A stretch of DNA of 64,000 bases from Sediminibacillus massiliensis (GCF_900156915.1 NZ_LT732535.1:2017388-2081387); one strand, 5' to 3'; counted from the stretch's first letter, positions 8,416-16,249 are shown. The notes: generated by a model from the sequence alone, not told the origin. Made by a program: numbers and translations.

Positions 8416-9333
8416 TCATTCATTTTCTTGCTTTACGATGCGGCTGCTGATCCAGCCTTGTTTTTTATCCGGTGTTTCAACCCGCAGCCAAAGTCTGTCA
8501 TCTTCGTCTTTTTCTTTTTCCTCCAAGTAATGTAAAGACGTTCCTTTATCCACTACTGTGACGATATTTGCAGCTAAATCAGGTTCGGTTCGAATCAAAG
8601 AGTGGGTAGGTGTCACGATGATGTTGGCATCCGTGGTTGTCAGGACTTCCTCCCCTTCTTCCGTTTCTTCGGATTCGTCTGCTTCTGTTGCAGGCAGTAG
8701 TTTACTGTGAAGAACCAAGTGAAGGATGCCTTTACTGCTCGCTTCAATTACTTCGACCGAATCTTTCGGTTTTAACTCGAGCGTGACAGCTGCATATTCG
8801 ACCGGGGCTTCTCCTTCTTTCTTTTCGACCATCCGCTGCCCAACTGCCAGTACTTTTACATCTTCTAGGACGACCTCTGTTTCAGCCGTTTCTTCTTCTG
8901 TCAGGACGACATCGACAAAGTCACCTGGCTCTATCAGGTTGGAAACAGATTTCACAAAATCCACGCTGATGGAAACAGCCCGGAAGCCTTCCTGGACTTT
9001 TTTCGATATCATGGCAGCTTCCTCTTGCTGTTGAAGGCGGTGTGTCATGATGGTCTCGCCCGATTTAATCGCTGTAGCAGTAAATTTTCCTATCACTGCT
9101 TCTGAATCTTTTATAGCCTGTGGATGCACCTGCTCTTCCGGCATTTCCACCAAAGCAATGCTTTCTTCATTGATTTGCTGGTTTTCCTCCAAATCCTGAC
9201 TCGCTGTCACGACAGAGACCATTGCTGGTTCCTCGGCAGCAGTAGGACGCAGCTGGTCGATGGAAAAATAAAAAATAAAGGTTGTAATAAGTCCAGACAT
9301 CAATGCCAGCAATAATATTTTTTTCGGTTTCAC
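8416..9333 (-). CDS. cpaB: CpaB/RcpC pilus assembly protein with C-terminal SH3-like domain
   Basis: A 305-residue exported protein. An N-terminal membrane anchor (residues 5-26) is followed by a SAF domain (about 40-105, VSVVTASQDLEENQQI ... VIGKFTATAIKSGE) and the RcpC domain (about 110-215, VKSVSNLIEPGDFVDVVL). After an acidic linker of Glu/Asp/Thr residues (about 218-235), the C-terminus (about 240-300) reads like a bacterial SH3 domain: RTEPDLAANIVTVVDKGT, then WLRVETPDKKQGWISSRIV. CpaB proteins normally end after the RcpC domain. The SH3-like tail could tether the machine to peptidoglycan in a cell with no outer membrane (inference). GTG start. Confidence 0.85.
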   Translation of the reverse strand: MKPKKILLLALMSGLITTFIFYFSIDQLRPTAAEEPAMVSVVTASQDLEENQQINEESIALVEMPEEQVHPQAIKDSEAVIGKFTATAIKSGETIMTHRLQQQEEAAMISKKVQEGFRAVSISVDFVKSVSNLIEPGDFVDVVLTEEETAETEVVLEDVKVLAVGQRMVEKKEGEAPVEYAAVTLELKPKDSVEVIEASSKGILHLVLHSKLLPATEADESEETEEGEEVLTTTDANIIVTPTHSLIRTEPDLAANIVTVVDKGTSLHYLEEKEKDEDDRLWLRVETPDKKQGWISSRIVKQENE

Positions 9334-9344
9334 CTATTTTTCAC

Positions 9345-10271
9345 CTACTCTGTTAATTTGATGGCGTATGCACCTTTGTCGGGTGGGTTGTTTTCGCTAG
9401 AGGTACCGGAGCCGGCTCTCCTAATAAAAATCCCTTTAATGGAGTCGTCACTTTTGCCCATTGGCTCTGTCAGATAAAAGTAAGCAAAACCGGTGATTTC
9501 CACGCTTTTCATTTGATTTTCTGTCGGATTGGTTGGTTTATAGACAAGGATCAGCATAATTCTAGAGCAGTCACGGTGCTGATATTCCCCGTCAGGATAT
9601 GGGCAATTGGCTATTCGAGTATTGACACCCACACTTGTTTTTCCAGCAATATTACCTGTCTGCGTATTAACGATATCGCCTATTTTCAAACTTTCATCAA
9701 ATCCATTTATCAAGGTATCTTCATATAATTTTGCACCCGGACCTTCGAGCGCAAGTACACCAAAGTTTCCAGAAGTTGAATCTCCTGCATCTACTTTCAA
9801 GGTGTATGGCTGACCATAGTTCAGCTCGACAGATTCATCTATTCCTAGAGGGACTGCTCCAGCTGCTTCCGCTAGAGGATTGAGTCCGGCCTTGGCTTTT
9901 GCCTCGATAGGAACACTTTCGACACCAAAAATGGAAGAAAAGAAGACTGGGACATCTTTTTGTAAAACTATTTCTAACTGATCGTCTATAACCTCTGGCT
10001 CACCTAGAAGGCTTGCCTTTTCCCCGTGTGCTGTAAGCACCTCATTGACCACTTGGTTGACCGATGCTTGAGTATTGGGTATTTCCTGAGCACCTGATAG
10101 CGCTGTTGCATTCGCCGTTTTCTGCAGATGGCTTTTCGTCATGTATAAATGGCCGCCGTCGATGACAAGGCCGACCATCGCAAGCATACCTGCCATCGCA
10201 AGTGCTGTGAGGACAAGGGCGTTTCCATCTTCTTTTTTTGTTAATTTGTATAGTAGCTTTCTCATTAACAT
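9345..10271 (-). CDS. TadG-like pilus assembly protein
   Basis: A 308-residue protein with the TadE/TadG N-terminal signature: a basic start, EDGNALVLTALAMAGMLAMVGLVIDGGHLYMTKSHLQKTANATALSGA-type sequence over residues 14-62, then an extracellular domain with three cysteines. The N-terminal hydrophobic segment is cut or retained like a pseudopilin. It sits 11 bases before cpaB and 4 bases after tadE, so it is part of the same transcript. The extracellular part is not recognisable to me beyond the family. Confidence 0.8.
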   Translation of the reverse strand: MLMRKLLYKLTKKEDGNALVLTALAMAGMLAMVGLVIDGGHLYMTKSHLQKTANATALSGAQEIPNTQASVNQVVNEVLTAHGEKASLLGEPEVIDDQLEIVLQKDVPVFFSSIFGVESVPIEAKAKAGLNPLAEAAGAVPLGIDESVELNYGQPYTLKVDAGDSTSGNFGVLALEGPGAKLYEDTLINGFDESLKIGDIVNTQTGNIAGKTSVGVNTRIANCPYPDGEYQHRDCSRIMLILVYKPTNPTENQMKSVEITGFAYFYLTEPMGKSDDSIKGIFIRRAGSGTSSENNPPDKGAYAIKLTE

Positions 10272-10275
10272 TTCC

Positions 10276-10650
10276 TCACTCTACTCTGATGGTCGAGCTT
10301 GTTTCCACTTTATAAGGAATGGCATGATCACCCAGAATGTTCATAAATGATTCTGGATAAGTAATCGTTACTGTTACATAATCTCCGGTAGCTCGGCTCC
10401 CTTCCGCCGGGCTAATTGCCACATTCAACTTGGAATCATCACCGTTAAATCGATCTGCTGCATAAGAACGTATCTCAGCGTCCCCTTGGCCAAGACCACC
10501 CTTTCTTACCGATTCCTGGGTGATCAATTCAAGATTCAAATGAGTATAAAGCACCCTCCCGAAATCTATCACACCAACTACCAGCATCAACAATAGCGGG
10601 AGAACAAGGGCAAACTCTACCAAAGACTGGCCGTCCTCCTTACGAATCAT
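10276..10650 (-). CDS. TadE-like pseudopilin
   Basis: A 124-residue minor pilin. Short charged leader MIRKEDGQS is followed by LVEFALVLPLLLMLVVGVI, the TadE hydrophobic segment with the conserved Glu at the fifth position after the predicted cleavage. The rest is a small extracellular domain. It overlaps the prepilin peptidase gene by 4 bases (ATGA), showing translational coupling. In other Tad systems, TadE is processed by the same peptidase as Flp. Confidence 0.87.
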   Translation of the reverse strand: MIRKEDGQSLVEFALVLPLLLMLVVGVIDFGRVLYTHLNLELITQESVRKGGLGQGDAEIRSYAADRFNGDDSKLNVAISPAEGSRATGDYVTVTITYPESFMNILGDHAIPYKVETSSTIRVE

Positions 10651-11162
10651 AGAACATTCCAGCCTTCCGTAATCATATGAAGTACCACTCCAGCAGCTAT
10701 TGCCACTCCATAAGGGTATGTTGCGGTTAGAGAGCCTCTGGAGATTCCACCCGGAAGTCTCACGCCACCTCTCAAACTAGCAACATAATAAACGATAGAT
10801 TTAAACATTCCACGCCGGACAAATAAGATGCTAAGGGCCATTAAAGCTCCGACGATCGCAATATATAAAAACGACTGAAAAACAAACGCTCCGCCTTTTA
10901 ATGCTCCGATCAACGCGATCAGTTTTACGTCTCCCGCTCCCATTCCACCCATAAAATATGGAATAAGCAGCAAACCGAATCCTATCAAAAAACCAATGAA
11001 AGCATGGGAAAGGCCCTGCCAGCCGGCTACTGCAAAATGGAAGATGAAAGCTAAAAGTAGAGACGGATAAATCACCTTGTTATAGATTTTCCGGCTTTTC
11101 AGGTCGGTGACGACACAGATTAGTAGAACGGTAAGAAGAAAAACGTTAATCACAGCAACCAT
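10647..11162 (-). CDS. tadV: Type IV prepilin peptidase (TadV/CpaA)
   Basis: An A24 aspartic protease of up to 171 residues that cleaves the leader of Flp and TadE at the membrane. The two catalytic aspartates are visible in CVVTDLKSRKIYN (Asp about 20) and GGMGAGDVKLIALIGA (the GxGD motif, about 77). Five or six hydrophobic segments span the protein; it lacks the N-methyltransferase domain, as expected for TadV. The ATG at 11162 directly abuts AAAGG, so the in-frame GTG at 11153 may be the real start. It lies 60 bases after flp, beyond a terminator-like hairpin. Confidence 0.9.
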   Translation of the reverse strand: MVAVINVFLLTVLLICVVTDLKSRKIYNKVIYPSLLLAFIFHFAVAGWQGLSHAFIGFLIGFGLLLIPYFMGGMGAGDVKLIALIGALKGGAFVFQSFLYIAIVGALMALSILFVRRGMFKSIVYYVASLRGGVRLPGGISRGSLTATYPYGVAIAAGVVLHMITEGWNVL

Positions 11163-11189
11163 CCTTTCATTGGGTTTTTGATTTGTTAT

Positions 11190-11218
11190 AAAAGGACCCT
11201 AATAGTAGGGTCCTCTTT
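11190..11218 (-). terminator. Attenuating terminator after flp
   Basis: On the minus strand, stem GGACCCTA/TAGGGTCC (11194-11213) is followed by TTTTATAA. It lies between flp and the rest of the tad operon. Partial termination would give more major pilin than assembly proteins (inference). Confidence 0.75.
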
Positions 11219-11221
11219 TTA

Positions 11222-11416
11222 TTAATCAGTTCCATTCGTACTACCTACGCCCGGGATTCTACCAGTTAGATTTTCAAACACGCCTTTAATTTCTCCGCCT
11301 AGGGTTACTAGTATGCCAATTACCCCAACAGCAATCAACCCAAGAATCAACCCATATTCCGTCATACCTTGTCCTTCTTCTTCAATAAATAGACCTTTAA
11401 TTTTGTTTACCAACAT
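11222..11416 (-). CDS. flp: Flp major pilin
   Basis: A 64-residue Flp-type pilin. The leader MLVNKIKGLFIEEEG is followed by QGMTEYGLILGLIAVGVIG, which has the paired Glu-Tyr at positions 5 and 6 after the predicted cut behind Gly15. The C-terminus is short, Gly/Thr-rich and polar (GRIPGVGSTNGTD). After cleavage by TadV the mature subunit would be about 49 residues. It is second in the operon, directly before an attenuating hairpin. Confidence 0.93.
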   Translation of the reverse strand: MLVNKIKGLFIEEEGQGMTEYGLILGLIAVGVIGILVTLGGEIKGVFENLTGRIPGVGSTNGTD

Positions 11417-11434
11417 GTAAATCTCTCCCTTTGT

Positions 11435-11821
11435 TTATATGAAATTTTGTTGTATTTCTGTTTGCTTAGTTGCATCAACAATAGTTACAGTGTGTCCGAC
11501 GGTGATCGAGGTGCTCTTCGCTCTTCCGGCTGGAAGTTCAATCACTGAGTGTACTTTCGGAAACCTTTTGCCAATTTTACCTGGCTCCAAGTTTTCCTCG
11601 ATTCCTACGACTTCGTTCTGTTTATTAAGGTATAGAATATCAATGCTGTATTTCATGAAGAACGTATGAATCGAACTGCAAGGAGCTAAGTGTAAGGCTG
11701 CGTTGTCCGGCATGCTTTTGGTAAGCATCAGGCCTTTGAATCTCGGCCAGAACCGATAAGCTTCTTTCACATCCTCCGCGATGACTTCCTTCGTTAAGTC
11801 GTTGATCAGTTTCAGTCTCAA
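11435..11821 (-). CDS. DUF192 family protein
   Basis: A 128-residue small beta-barrel protein of the DUF192 family. The family signature is present: WPRFKGLMLTKSMP, then CSSIHTFFMKYSIDILYLN and VIELPAGRA. The function of the family is not known. It is the first gene of the tad operon, 18 bases before flp, a placement that recurs in Firmicute tad loci as far as I recall. Start is uncertain: a TTG sits only three bases behind GGGAGG. That ribosome site can pair with an upstream AGCACC, so translation may be restrained. Confidence 0.8.
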   Translation of the reverse strand: MRLKLINDLTKEVIAEDVKEAYRFWPRFKGLMLTKSMPDNAALHLAPCSSIHTFFMKYSIDILYLNKQNEVVGIEENLEPGKIGKRFPKVHSVIELPAGRAKSTSITVGHTVTIVDATKQTEIQQNFI

Positions 11822-12015
11822 GCACCTCCCGGCTTCGTTTGTGTTTCGGTGCTGTGCAACTTACAGTCCCTATTATGCCTTGGGCGGCGGGAAAAGAATA
11901 TCCCCCGGCATTCCTGTTATCAAGCTGGTACCATCAATAAGAATGCGTTCCTATAGAGACTAGGAAAAGTAGGAGTAGTTCCTACTACCTTCCTAATTAT
12001 CCATAAAAGTACAAA

Positions 12016-12040
12016 AAAACCTCCCATCATGGGAGGTTTT
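12016..12040 (-). terminator. Terminator of the winged-helix gene
   Basis: AAAACCTCCC/GGGAGGTTTT stem. On the minus strand it is followed by a run of seven T. It lies 7 bases beyond the stop codon of the small winged-helix gene and separates it from the tad operon promoter region. Confidence 0.85.
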
Positions 12041-12047
12041 CGCTGAT

Positions 12048-12296
12048 TCACAACTTCTCTAATTTATTATTTACTCCAAACTCAACAATTGTGGCCGGCT
12101 CCTTATAGCAGAACACCGCGCCGTCAGCATCTTTGGATTGTTCAATAATCCCTTGATGAATTAATATCTCCAGAATTTGCTGAACTTCCTCGTTGTTCCT
12201 GCCTAACTTAGTACCTATCTCGTTAGCAGATAGCTTCAACTTTGGATTCGCTTGGAATAGAAACATACATTCCAATTGCAAGTTTTTCTTGCCCAC
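12048..12296 (-). CDS. Small winged-helix DNA-binding protein
   Basis: An 82-residue protein. It has a helix-turn-helix of the winged type (LSANEIGTKLGRNNEEVQQILEILIHQGIIEQ) followed by a short wing with one cysteine. Upstream in-frame codons reach 12338, but the GTG at 12296 has GGGGAGG seven bases before it and is the better start. Its position between the LuxR-type regulator and the tad operon suggests a role in pilus control (inference). The family cannot be named more closely from sequence alone. Confidence 0.6.
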   Translation of the reverse strand: MGKKNLQLECMFLFQANPKLKLSANEIGTKLGRNNEEVQQILEILIHQGIIEQSKDADGAVFCYKEPATIVEFGVNNKLEKL

Positions 12297-12468
12297 ACCT
12301 CTTCCTCCCCATACCAAATTCCGACTATTCCTGCTCACATCTAAATCAAATATTAATACCGTTCATCTTACTCAAAACTCCTGTCCATGTCGGAGAGGAC
12401 AGGTATACTATATAAAAAATGATGGCAAATAGATATCCCCTTCCCTTCTTATTTACCTAGCATTTTTT

Positions 12469-14589
12469 CTATTGATACACCAGCTGATAGACTTTTGAGA
12501 TGGCGTTGGCGCGGTCCGAAACGCCAAGTTTTTGAAAAATTTTAGTGACGTGATTTTTAACTGTATGATCGCTGATAAACAGTTCTTCTGCTATTTCCTT
12601 GTTATTTAGTCCTTCCATTACGAGCATTAGTACTTCTTGTTCCCGTGGTGACAGCTTTACCCGCTCCTTGACCGCAGTCGTCAGAGAATTAATTTCCCTG
12701 CTGTTCATGTTGGTGGATGGAGTGAATTCCTGTTCGACTATTTGTTTATCCTGAACAAACGAGACAAATTGTTCATACAATTCCTTATCCAAGTCCTTCA
12801 AGTGATTAATTGCTTGAAGATTATGTTCATTCATTACATACGTATAGATAAGGGCATAAATTCTTGCTCCTTCCTCACCGCTACTCTCTTGAAAAGTAGC
12901 TTTTTCACCGTAAGCTTTCCCTTTCTCCAGTATTTCTGGGACTTTACTACCAGGAAAATGTTCTCTAATAAAATCAGGACAATAAAACGACAATTGACCG
13001 GCCTGAATGATATCTTTTACAAGGGCAGGCTTCAGACCTAAGTTGGTCGTAAATTCGGCGGAAAGGTTAGCGACTTGTTCCGCTACTGCAAACATGTCGG
13101 GATCAAATTGCCCGACCGCACGGTGCAGTACTTCCACTTTTTCTTCATGCGTTCCAATATCCCCCTGTCGAGTTAACTGAAGCGAAACACCGCCAATAAT
13201 CGAAAGAGTATGCAAAAAGGCAAGGTGTTCTTTAAGCTGGCCGGCAGACTGCTTCCGGATGCCAACACATAGAATACCCAATAGTTCTTTCCCGTGAAAA
13301 AGCGGGCATTCAATCACTTCATCCCCAGCTTTTGTCGTAAACAAGTTGGGCGCCTGTGCTTCCGAGAAGATGGGTTTAGAGAAATACTCATACCGTTCAT
13401 GTATCTCTTTCGCGTATTGTTGAAGGTCCCCTTTGCCGGAGCCTCGTGATACCAGCTTTACTTTCTCCCCTTCTTTCAACAAGACAAAGGAAAAAGGGCC
13501 TTCCACGAGATTTATACTGATGTCAACAAGGATATACAGGATTCTTTTCAAATCAGGAGTAGAAGCCATCAGTTTGCATATATCCACCAAAGAAGTGAGA
13601 CGATTCAGCTGTTGATTATTTTCAAGTCTTAATGTTTGAACCGACATACTGACTTCTAACAGAATCGCCAGTGTTTTACCTAAGGCCTTTTCTTTCCCGG
13701 ACAGCCTCTTATTGACCATGCTTCCCCCAAACAAAACAGATAAGGAATCACGCTTGTGTTTGACTGGCTCACAAAACAATGACATAGGATATAAGTCAAA
13801 AGAACGGAAGAACTGTGAGCGTGGATCCTTTTCGACATTATCCCAGTGTGCAGGCTGACCAGTAAGTAGTGTCCGGCCGAGAAATCCTTCACCAGGAGAA
13901 AACGTGGCGCTGAGGAATGATTCCGTTCCCTTCCCCACCATTTTTGTTACCTTGTATGTATCTTCATCCAGTGGTTCTGCTATCCCCAAAAAATCAAACT
14001 CTTCACTATTTGCAAAAAAGCGTGAAAGGAGGCTTGAAGTATTCATCCCGTCTTGGTCTACCGCTTCTTGCAATAGTTCGCCTGGAAGACCGGATACAAA
14101 CTCCTTCTCCTCTTCCTGAAGGCATATTCCCGCCAATTCAGCTAGTTTCCCTGTACGCTGAATCCATTGTTTTTTACGTTCCTTCGTTATTCTTGGCGTC
14201 TGTTTGAATATCTCCTCCAAGGAGGTTTGTACTTCGATTTTCTTCAGGAGCAGTTCTTTGACAAGATTCTGTGTTTGCTCTTCGATCATTACCCCTGCCC
14301 ACAAAAAATACGTGGACCCACTTCCTGGAACAGGCGCAACGATTATATGGATGCCGGGCAGAACATCATAGACGACTGGCTTGGAAATCTTCCATTCCTC
14401 TCTCAAACTCCTCTTTATTTCATCCAGCAAATTTATCTTTTCCTGCTGGAGCAGGGTATTGCATAATAGATTTTCTCCCTCAGCCGGTAATAGTAACTCC
14501 CCGGAACTGTCTGTAAACATAACCGTCAAATCAAATTGCGAAGCATACATTTGTTGCAAGTCTGCTAAAAGCTCTATGGCCTGAGTCAA
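12469..14589 (-). CDS. PocR/GAF sensory regulator with C-terminal LuxR helix-turn-helix
   Basis: A 706-residue cytoplasmic regulator. The N-terminus (about 1-110) looks like a PocR-type sensory domain (LLADLQQMYASQF, VMFTDSSGELLLP). Two GAF-like domains follow (about 175-320 and 335-470). Residues about 480-600 look like a degenerate HD-GYP fold (VANLSAEFTTNLGLKPALVKDI, then QAGQL) without the metal-binding HD residues. The C-terminus (646-706) is a LuxR/GerE helix-turn-helix: LSPREQEVLMLVMEGLNNKE. It probably senses a small molecule and controls the neighbouring tad operon (inference from position). Start: a TTG that lies, with its ribosome site GTGGTGAG, inside a perfect palindrome. Confidence 0.82.
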   Translation of the reverse strand: MTQAIELLADLQQMYASQFDLTVMFTDSSGELLLPAEGENLLCNTLLQQEKINLLDEIKRSLREEWKISKPVVYDVLPGIHIIVAPVPGSGSTYFLWAGVMIEEQTQNLVKELLLKKIEVQTSLEEIFKQTPRITKERKKQWIQRTGKLAELAGICLQEEEKEFVSGLPGELLQEAVDQDGMNTSSLLSRFFANSEEFDFLGIAEPLDEDTYKVTKMVGKGTESFLSATFSPGEGFLGRTLLTGQPAHWDNVEKDPRSQFFRSFDLYPMSLFCEPVKHKRDSLSVLFGGSMVNKRLSGKEKALGKTLAILLEVSMSVQTLRLENNQQLNRLTSLVDICKLMASTPDLKRILYILVDISINLVEGPFSFVLLKEGEKVKLVSRGSGKGDLQQYAKEIHERYEYFSKPIFSEAQAPNLFTTKAGDEVIECPLFHGKELLGILCVGIRKQSAGQLKEHLAFLHTLSIIGGVSLQLTRQGDIGTHEEKVEVLHRAVGQFDPDMFAVAEQVANLSAEFTTNLGLKPALVKDIIQAGQLSFYCPDFIREHFPGSKVPEILEKGKAYGEKATFQESSGEEGARIYALIYTYVMNEHNLQAINHLKDLDKELYEQFVSFVQDKQIVEQEFTPSTNMNSREINSLTTAVKERVKLSPREQEVLMLVMEGLNNKEIAEELFISDHTVKNHVTKIFQKLGVSDRANAISKVYQLVYQ

Positions 14590-14598
14590 TTTGACTCA
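14582..14598. promoter_or_regulatory. Perfect palindrome over the start codon of the LuxR-type regulator
   Basis: TGAGTCAA-T-TTGACTCA (plus strand) is a perfect 17-bp dyad. It contains the TTG start codon and abuts the ribosome site. With a one-base centre it cannot form a hairpin loop easily, so a DNA-binding dimer such as the regulator itself is the likelier partner (inference). Confidence 0.5.
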
Positions 14599-14794
14599 CC
14601 ACGCTTTTTGGGCTTTAACGTCCCCTTTTCACTCATTTCTTTACTCCCCCTCTTTATTCTGATCTATTGTTTTATGTAGTGTCCTGTTAACTGACAAGGA
14701 TGATATTTCCTAGTATGTTGAATGCTAACTATTAAAGGGTCAATGCTGTGAAGTAATCCGGTTTGGTGTAAAGTCTGAGCTGAAAACGAAATCA

Positions 14795-14812
14795 TGTTCA
14801 ATATATTGAACA
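14795..14812. promoter_or_regulatory. 18-bp perfect palindrome
   Basis: TGTTCAATATATTGAACA is a perfect dyad. It shares the half-site ATTGAACA with the two direct repeats upstream of doxX (752-768, 839-855). It probably binds a dimeric regulator controlling the LuxR-type gene, the XRE gene or both. Confidence 0.5.
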
Positions 14813-14989
14813 AGAAGACAAAAAATTGCCAATATATAATATAGCCTCCTTTCCCCGTATCTATATCGTCAAAACTCCGGGACTTTCCGCTTATTTCCAC
14901 CTTTGATTTTTCTACAAATATAAAACAGGAACACAGACCTAAATAAGGGAAACAAGTAATTCTGACACACATCAGCAAATATCCCTATA

Positions 14990-15021
14990 TTTTTGTAAAA
15001 AAATTCAAAAAATTACAAAAA
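14990..15021. repeat. AT-rich inverted repeat upstream of the XRE gene
   Basis: TTTTTGTAA and TTACAAAAA are perfect 9-bp arms separated by 14 bases of A-rich sequence. It lies about 38 bases upstream of the -10 element of the XRE-comK unit, a suitable place for an activator or repressor. Confidence 0.45.
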
Positions 15022-15095
15022 GATACCATTAGCGTGTTTTCTTTTCCATTTTCTACTATATAATTAATGTAAATTTAAAGAATGGAGGTGCATAA

Positions 15096-15359
15096 ATGGA
15101 AGAAAAAGATCAAATGAAATTCCATGTAGGAGAATATATCAGATCAAACCGAAAAGAGAATAACATGACACAAGGAGAACTGGCACGAATCGTGGGGACT
15201 AGTGAGAAGTACATAGGCCAAATTGAACGCGGGGAGAAATTCCCATCCTTTCAATTGTTCATTAAACTTCATATCCATTTAGGTATTAGTTTTGACTATG
15301 TTGCGAAAGAAATCAAAAACCAATGTAATATCCCTAATCTTAGTAAACAAATAAAATAA
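15096..15359 (+). CDS. XRE family helix-turn-helix regulator
   Basis: An 87-residue DNA-binding protein made almost entirely of an HTH_3 domain: IRSNRKENNMTQGELARIVG (about 14-33), SEKYIGQIERGEKFPSFQLF (about 35-54). It resembles the DNA-binding half of SinR but has no dimerisation tail. The ribosome site GGAGGTG lies five bases before the ATG. It is 28 bases upstream of comK on the same strand, with no terminator between, so the two are probably co-transcribed. That makes it a candidate regulator of comK. Confidence 0.85.
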   Translation: MEEKDQMKFHVGEYIRSNRKENNMTQGELARIVGTSEKYIGQIERGEKFPSFQLFIKLHIHLGISFDYVAKEIKNQCNIPNLSKQIK

Positions 15360-15387
15360 TCAGTGAATAAGAGGAGTGACTTTAGTA

Positions 15388-15912
15388 ATGAATGAGGTAC
15401 TAAACCATTATGAAATCAACGAAAAAACCTTGGCTTTATTACCAGCAGCACATATCGACTATGCTACGATCGTATTAGAAGGAGACAAAACATTTCATAT
15501 CAGTCAAACACCACTCCAACTGATTAAAACAGCTTGTTTGGAAGCTGGCGCAAGCTATGATGGGCGGCGGAAAGCAGTCATGTATCAAACTGGCAGTAAA
15601 CGAAAAACTCCGATCCCGATTAACCCGGGGAAACACATCTATGCCTTTCCTACACAATCCCCATCACTATTTTCCTGTGCGTGGATTTTTTATCACCACA
15701 TTCTATCGATCAAACCACTTGCTAATAAACCAACAGAAAAATCGATGATCATCTTTGACAACGGGATTAAGCTTCCGTTACAGGAATCCCATTTCGTTCT
15801 CGAGAATCAAAGGCAGCGGACAGCCCTGGCAGCAAGCCAATTGACATATAAACTGCAATCAGACTATCCAAGTTTCATCCAGACCATTTTGAAACCGAAT
15901 TACCAGTTTTAA
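15388..15912 (+). CDS. comK: Competence transcription factor ComK
   Basis: The master activator of genetic competence in Bacillaceae (174 residues). Family features are the DGRRKAV motif (about residue 58), KTPIPINP (about 71), HIYAFPTQSPS (about 80) and the CAWIFYHHI segment (about 94). The C-terminus, which binds MecA in Bacillus subtilis, is present but diverged. A GTG at 15376 overlaps the ribosome site GAGGAG, so the ATG at 15388 is taken as the start. It is downstream of an XRE regulator in a probable two-gene unit. It would activate DNA-uptake genes elsewhere. Confidence 0.9.
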   Translation: MNEVLNHYEINEKTLALLPAAHIDYATIVLEGDKTFHISQTPLQLIKTACLEAGASYDGRRKAVMYQTGSKRKTPIPINPGKHIYAFPTQSPSLFSCAWIFYHHILSIKPLANKPTEKSMIIFDNGIKLPLQESHFVLENQRQRTALAASQLTYKLQSDYPSFIQTILKPNYQF

Positions 15913-15971
15913 TATAAAGACACTATACAAAAAGGAGTTGGCTTAGATCTAAAATCTATGATTAAAACTCT

Positions 15972-16016
15972 ATCTAAAGGGAAGAAGGCGATTCAAATCC
16001 GCACTTCCCTTTAGAT
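15972..16016 (+). repeat. Large stem-loop after comK
   Basis: ATCTAAAGGGAAG and CTTCCCTTTAGAT are perfect 13-bp arms with an 19-base loop that itself can pair in part. It lies 59 bases after the comK stop. There is no T tract on the plus strand, so it may be a transcript-stabilising structure or a weak terminator. Confidence 0.5.
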
Positions 16017-16018
16017 AC

Positions 16019-16219
16019 TCAATTCAAAATCAAATCAAGCGTACAGTGGTTAAACCCCATGCCATGTACTTTGACTGTCAAAAGATTACTATTATCTAAG
16101 TTTGCTGCCTGTAATTCTTTTTCTAGTAAACCTGTCACCCAAGCCCTTTTAATCTTCTTTCCATGTATCAAAATCGTGTTAGTTGATCTGGTGGGATATC
16201 CATCGGAAAGAATGATGCC
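16019..16219 (-). pseudogene. Possible decayed gene fragment of unknown family
   Basis: An open frame of 66 codons on the minus strand without a normal start codon. It begins right after an in-frame TAA. The translation looks protein-like (for example TILIHGKKIKRAWVTGLLEK, then LLTVKVHGMGFNHCTLDLI). I do not recognise the family. It ends inside the stem-loop that follows comK. It could be the tail of a gene truncated by the arrival of the adjoining glycan locus. Confidence 0.3.
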
Positions 16220-16249
16220 TTACTGAAAAGCCCCCTTTTGACGGTTCGA

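Larger units (their letters stand above)
14599..15095. other. Regulatory region between the LuxR-type regulator and the XRE-comK unit
   Basis: About 500 AT-rich bases between two divergent units. It contains a perfect 18-bp palindrome (14795-14812), a 9-bp inverted repeat in poly-A/T sequence (14990-15021) and a -10 element TATAAT (15059-15064) for the XRE gene. I looked for paired ComK boxes (AAAA-N5-TTTT) and found none that fit cleanly. No gene is credible. Confidence 0.55.

Noticed and set aside
11822-12012. Possible c-di-GMP riboswitch in front of the tad operon
   Set aside because: I looked for the GEMM tetraloop-receptor pattern and did not find a matching pair of stems; only a short stem at the ribosome site is visible.
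15013-15095. ComK autoregulatory boxes
   Set aside because: The AT-rich sequence does not give two AAAA-N5-TTTT boxes at the proper spacing.
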